Positions 5,127 through 7,048 of a stretch of DNA of 7,048 bases are shown in pieces. The notes under the pieces are model-generated. The model was not told where the DNA came from, made no database searches, and saw only the letters and a list, made by a program, of their open reading frames with translations. Origin of the DNA: Candidatus Kaiserbacteria bacterium (lineage in GTDB: Bacteria; Patescibacteriota; Minisyncoccia; Phycocordibacterales; UBA12088); assembly GCA_003561715.1 (NCBI GenBank), contig PWVU01000108.1, forward strand, positions 1-7,048, in the 5' to 3' direction. Both the position numbers and the translations under genes were made by a program. Within the stretch, counting starts at the first letter, position 1; the number at the start of each line of letters is the position of its first letter.

Positions 5127-5154
5127 TTGCGTGATGCGGTTCATGTGGTATAAC
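5127..5154 (+). promoter_or_regulatory. Extended -10 promoter for the GT4 gene
   Basis: TATAAC (5149-5154) is preceded by TGG (5146-5148), giving the TGn extended -10 motif. A weak -35 TTGCGT (5127-5132) lies 16 bp upstream. Transcription would start near 5161, about 14 nt before ATG 5175, so the leader is very short. It implies the GT4 gene is transcribed separately from the 355-3233 block. Confidence 0.5.
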
Positions 5155-5174
5155 GGGGGCGCTACGGCTTGTGT

Positions 5175-6284
5175 ATGAAGCGCATCCTTATCCTCAACTA
5201 CGAATTCCCGCCGCTGGGTGGGGGAGCGGCGAATGCGACCTACTACTTTTTGAAAGAGTTTGCCAAAGACCCATCGCTCGAGATAGACCTGGTGACCTCC
5301 TCGCTCGATACCTATCGCACGGAGCAGTTTGCGCCGAATATCACCATTCATTACCTCGATATCGGCAAAAAGGGAAATCTCCACTACCAGAGCAATGCCG
5401 CCCTCTTGCGCTACGCATGGCGCGCGTACCGGTACGCGCGGCGGCTGGTGGGGCGAGAGCGATTCGATCTCGTCCATGCGTTCTTCGGTATACCGTGCGG
5501 GTATATCGCGATGAAGCTTGGGTTGCCGTATATCGTCTCTCTGCGGGGAAGTGATGTGCCGTTCTACAATGCGCGGTTCTACTGGCTCGATATGCTCTTC
5601 TTCAGGCGCATGAGTCGCCGGATATGGAAACGTGCTAACGCGGTCATTGCAAATTCGGCGGCGCTCAAGGAGCTTGCGTATGCATCGGTTCCCGCACAGG
5701 AGATCGGCGTTATCTACAACGGTGTTGCGACCGATGAATTTCTGCCCGCGCAAGGCAATGCGCACGATGATCTGCACCTTATCTCGACCGGGCGCTTGAT
5801 AGAGCGTAAAGGGTATCGGTATCTTATCGAGGCGCTGGCGGGTATCGAGGGAGTGACGCTCACGCTTGTGGGCGATGGCAACCAAAAAAGCGAGCTCGAA
5901 GCGCTCGCCGATACGCACGGCGTGCGTGTGCAGTTTGCAGGGTCGCAAAGACACGAGGAGATCCCCGCGCTTCTTGCGGAGGCGGATGTGTTCGTCCTGC
6001 CGTCATTGAATGAAGGCATGTCAAACTCGGTCTTGGAGGCGATGGCGGCCGGACTGCCGATTATTACCACCGACACCGGCGGGAGTGCGGAATTGGTGCA
6101 TGACAATGGTATCATTGTGCCGAAGGCGGATGTGGCGGCGCTACGCGCCGCCACCCTCACCCTCAAGGAAGACCCCGCGCTTCGCGCCACCATGGCGCGA
6201 CGCTCACGCGAGCGCGCCCTAAAGATGAGCTGGCACGCGGTAGCAGGGGAGTATAGAAATGTGTATCATGCATTACAAATCTAA
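5175..6284 (+). CDS. GT4 family (GT-B fold) glycosyltransferase
   Basis: This is a retaining glycosyltransferase of the cytosolic face that probably adds a sugar from a nucleotide donor to a growing lipid-linked glycan. From ATG 5175 it has 369 residues, normal for GT4. The N-terminal domain begins MKRILILNYEFPPLGGG with the Gly loop at 15-17, and SLRGSDVP (122-129) is typical of the family. The C-terminal donor domain has TGRLIERKGYRYLIEAL (205-221), LVGDG (231-235), ADVFVLPS (270-277) and the EX7E signature E280-GMSNSVL-E288, followed by AAGLPIITTDTGG (291-303). All key parts are present. An upstream in-frame TTG (5169) would add only MC and is less likely. The 3' end overlaps the next gene by 26 bases. 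A short-leader promoter precedes it. Donor and acceptor are unknown. Confidence 0.92.
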   Translation: MKRILILNYEFPPLGGGAANATYYFLKEFAKDPSLEIDLVTSSLDTYRTEQFAPNITIHYLDIGKKGNLHYQSNAALLRYAWRAYRYARRLVGRERFDLVHAFFGIPCGYIAMKLGLPYIVSLRGSDVPFYNARFYWLDMLFFRRMSRRIWKRANAVIANSAALKELAYASVPAQEIGVIYNGVATDEFLPAQGNAHDDLHLISTGRLIERKGYRYLIEALAGIEGVTLTLVGDGNQKSELEALADTHGVRVQFAGSQRHEEIPALLAEADVFVLPSLNEGMSNSVLEAMAAGLPIITTDTGGSAELVHDNGIIVPKADVAALRAATLTLKEDPALRATMARRSRERALKMSWHAVAGEYRNVYHALQI

Positions 6285-7048
6285 AGAAATCACCCACCTC
6301 GTATCCGCTGTAGTGATAAACCACAATGGTGCAAATTATACTATCGAATTACTTCACAGTTTGCTGGACTCAGAGTATCCATTGGATGAGATTATTGTAA
6401 TTGATGACCGATCGACCGATGATAGTATGTCGAGAATCAGAGAGTTGTTTCCTCATGTAAAAGTACATTCTACGCAGAATAACATCGGACCTGGAGGTGC
6501 AAGAAATGCAGGCATGGCTCTTGCAAAGAATGACCTTATAGTTTTTTTAGACAACGATGTCGAAATAAAAAGTGACGCTATACAAAAATTGGTTAAAGGG
6601 ATACAAAGTAATCCAGGTTATACATTCTACGTTCCAAGAGTGTTGTATTTTGATGACAAAGAAGTCGTTCAAAAAGAAGGGACCGACATACACTATCTCG
6701 GATTGACGCTAAACGTTGCAACTCACAATTTACACAAAGATACACTAGACGCCACACCGCGCGAACTGATCGCCTTCCCGGGAGTTTGTTTCTTGTATGC
6801 AAAAAAACACACTAACAATATTGCAAAATATGATGAAAGTTACTTCTATACGTTTGAAGACCTGGATTTTTCAGTTCATAATCACATAATTGGTAACAAA
6901 TCAATTTTGCTACCAGTAGCAGAGGTGTACCATAAAGGGGGAACCCCCGGGCTGTCCTATCGAGGTGGTAGTAAATACCCAAACAAAAGATTGGAATTTT
7001 TGGTAAAAAATCGATGGATGTTTTGTCTCAAGTACTACCAACGTAAAA
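6259..7048 (+). CDS. GT2 family glycosyltransferase, 3' end beyond the window
   Basis: The frame is open from ATG 6259 to the window edge (263 codons, no stop seen). It is an inverting GT-A enzyme of the rhamnosyltransferase/WcaA-like type. VSAVVINHNG (15-24) opens the fold, with VIDDRSTDDS (47-56), GPGGARNAG (78-86), and LDND (97-100) as the DxD-like metal site. FEDLDF (199-204) is the ED-D motif carrying the likely catalytic acid, and YHKGG (224-228) follows. An AGGGGAG (6245-6251) seven bases before ATG 6259 favours that start over the in-frame ATG 6268. The start lies inside the end of the GT4 gene, so expression is probably coupled. The gene is much AT-richer than its neighbours (two sampled 60-base lines are 37% and 30% GC), suggesting separate ancestry. 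It very likely extends the same surface glycan. Confidence 0.85.
   Translation, partial: MCIMHYKSKEITHLVSAVVINHNGANYTIELLHSLLDSEYPLDEIIVIDDRSTDDSMSRIRELFPHVKVHSTQNNIGPGGARNAGMALAKNDLIVFLDNDVEIKSDAIQKLVKGIQSNPGYTFYVPRVLYFDDKEVVQKEGTDIHYLGLTLNVATHNLHKDTLDATPRELIAFPGVCFLYAKKHTNNIAKYDESYFYTFEDLDFSVHNHIIGNKSILLPVAEVYHKGGTPGLSYRGGSKYPNKRLEFLVKNRWMFCLKYYQRK

Noticed and set aside
4811..5153. Open frames on both strands across the 44-nt repeat
   Set aside because: The translations consist of the palindrome read through (CRCPTPTF, VGVGHLHF), a typical artefact of repeats.
3234..5168. tRNA, tmRNA, RNase P or 6S RNA gene in the gap
   Set aside because: I saw no TYC-arm motif or cloverleaf and no conserved tmRNA or RNase P core sequence. 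The stem-loops do not have the 6S layout.

Overview
The window looks like bacterial chromosome, most plausibly from a Patescibacteria/CPR-type lineage (Parcubacteria-like). This placement is inference. It rests on a UDP-sugar dehydrogenase that ends before its usual C-terminal domain, genes with few Shine-Dalgarno sequences, one probably leaderless transcript, and non-coding DNA full of small perfect palindromes. TGA and TAA serve as ordinary stops, so nothing suggests recoded TGA.

Layout. Positions 3-227 hold the C-terminus of an EamA/DMT-type membrane protein. From 355 to 3233 runs a compact same-strand block: a GtrB/ArnC/DPM1-like membrane-anchored family 2 glycosyltransferase, a short UDP-glucose/GDP-mannose dehydrogenase-family protein that overlaps it by ATGA, and a UDP-glucuronate 4-epimerase-like short-chain dehydrogenase/reductase. 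Positions 3234-5168 form an accessory island. It holds a train of strong hairpins, tandem repeats, GTCTGAC-centred palindromes, an AT-rich stretch with two promoter-like sequences, a NYN-domain (PIN-like RNase) gene split by a frameshift, a GC-rich hairpin and a 44-nt tandem repeat built on a 27-nt palindrome. At 5175-6284 a GT4 glycosyltransferase follows, overlapped by a second GT2 glycosyltransferase that runs off the window end and is clearly AT-richer.

How the genes may work together. The dehydrogenase and epimerase would, if the usual specificities hold, turn UDP-glucose into UDP-glucuronate and then UDP-galacturonate. The GtrB/ArnC-like enzyme would charge a polyprenyl-phosphate carrier with a sugar, the EamA/DMT-like protein could help flip it, and the GT4 and second GT2 would extend a surface glycan. 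The whole is a cell-surface polysaccharide locus interrupted by a repeat-rich island.

I found no clearly new multi-gene system. The best candidates for a second look are the split NYN gene with its two-hairpin leader, the palindrome family around it, and the dehydrogenase lacking its UDP-binding domain.
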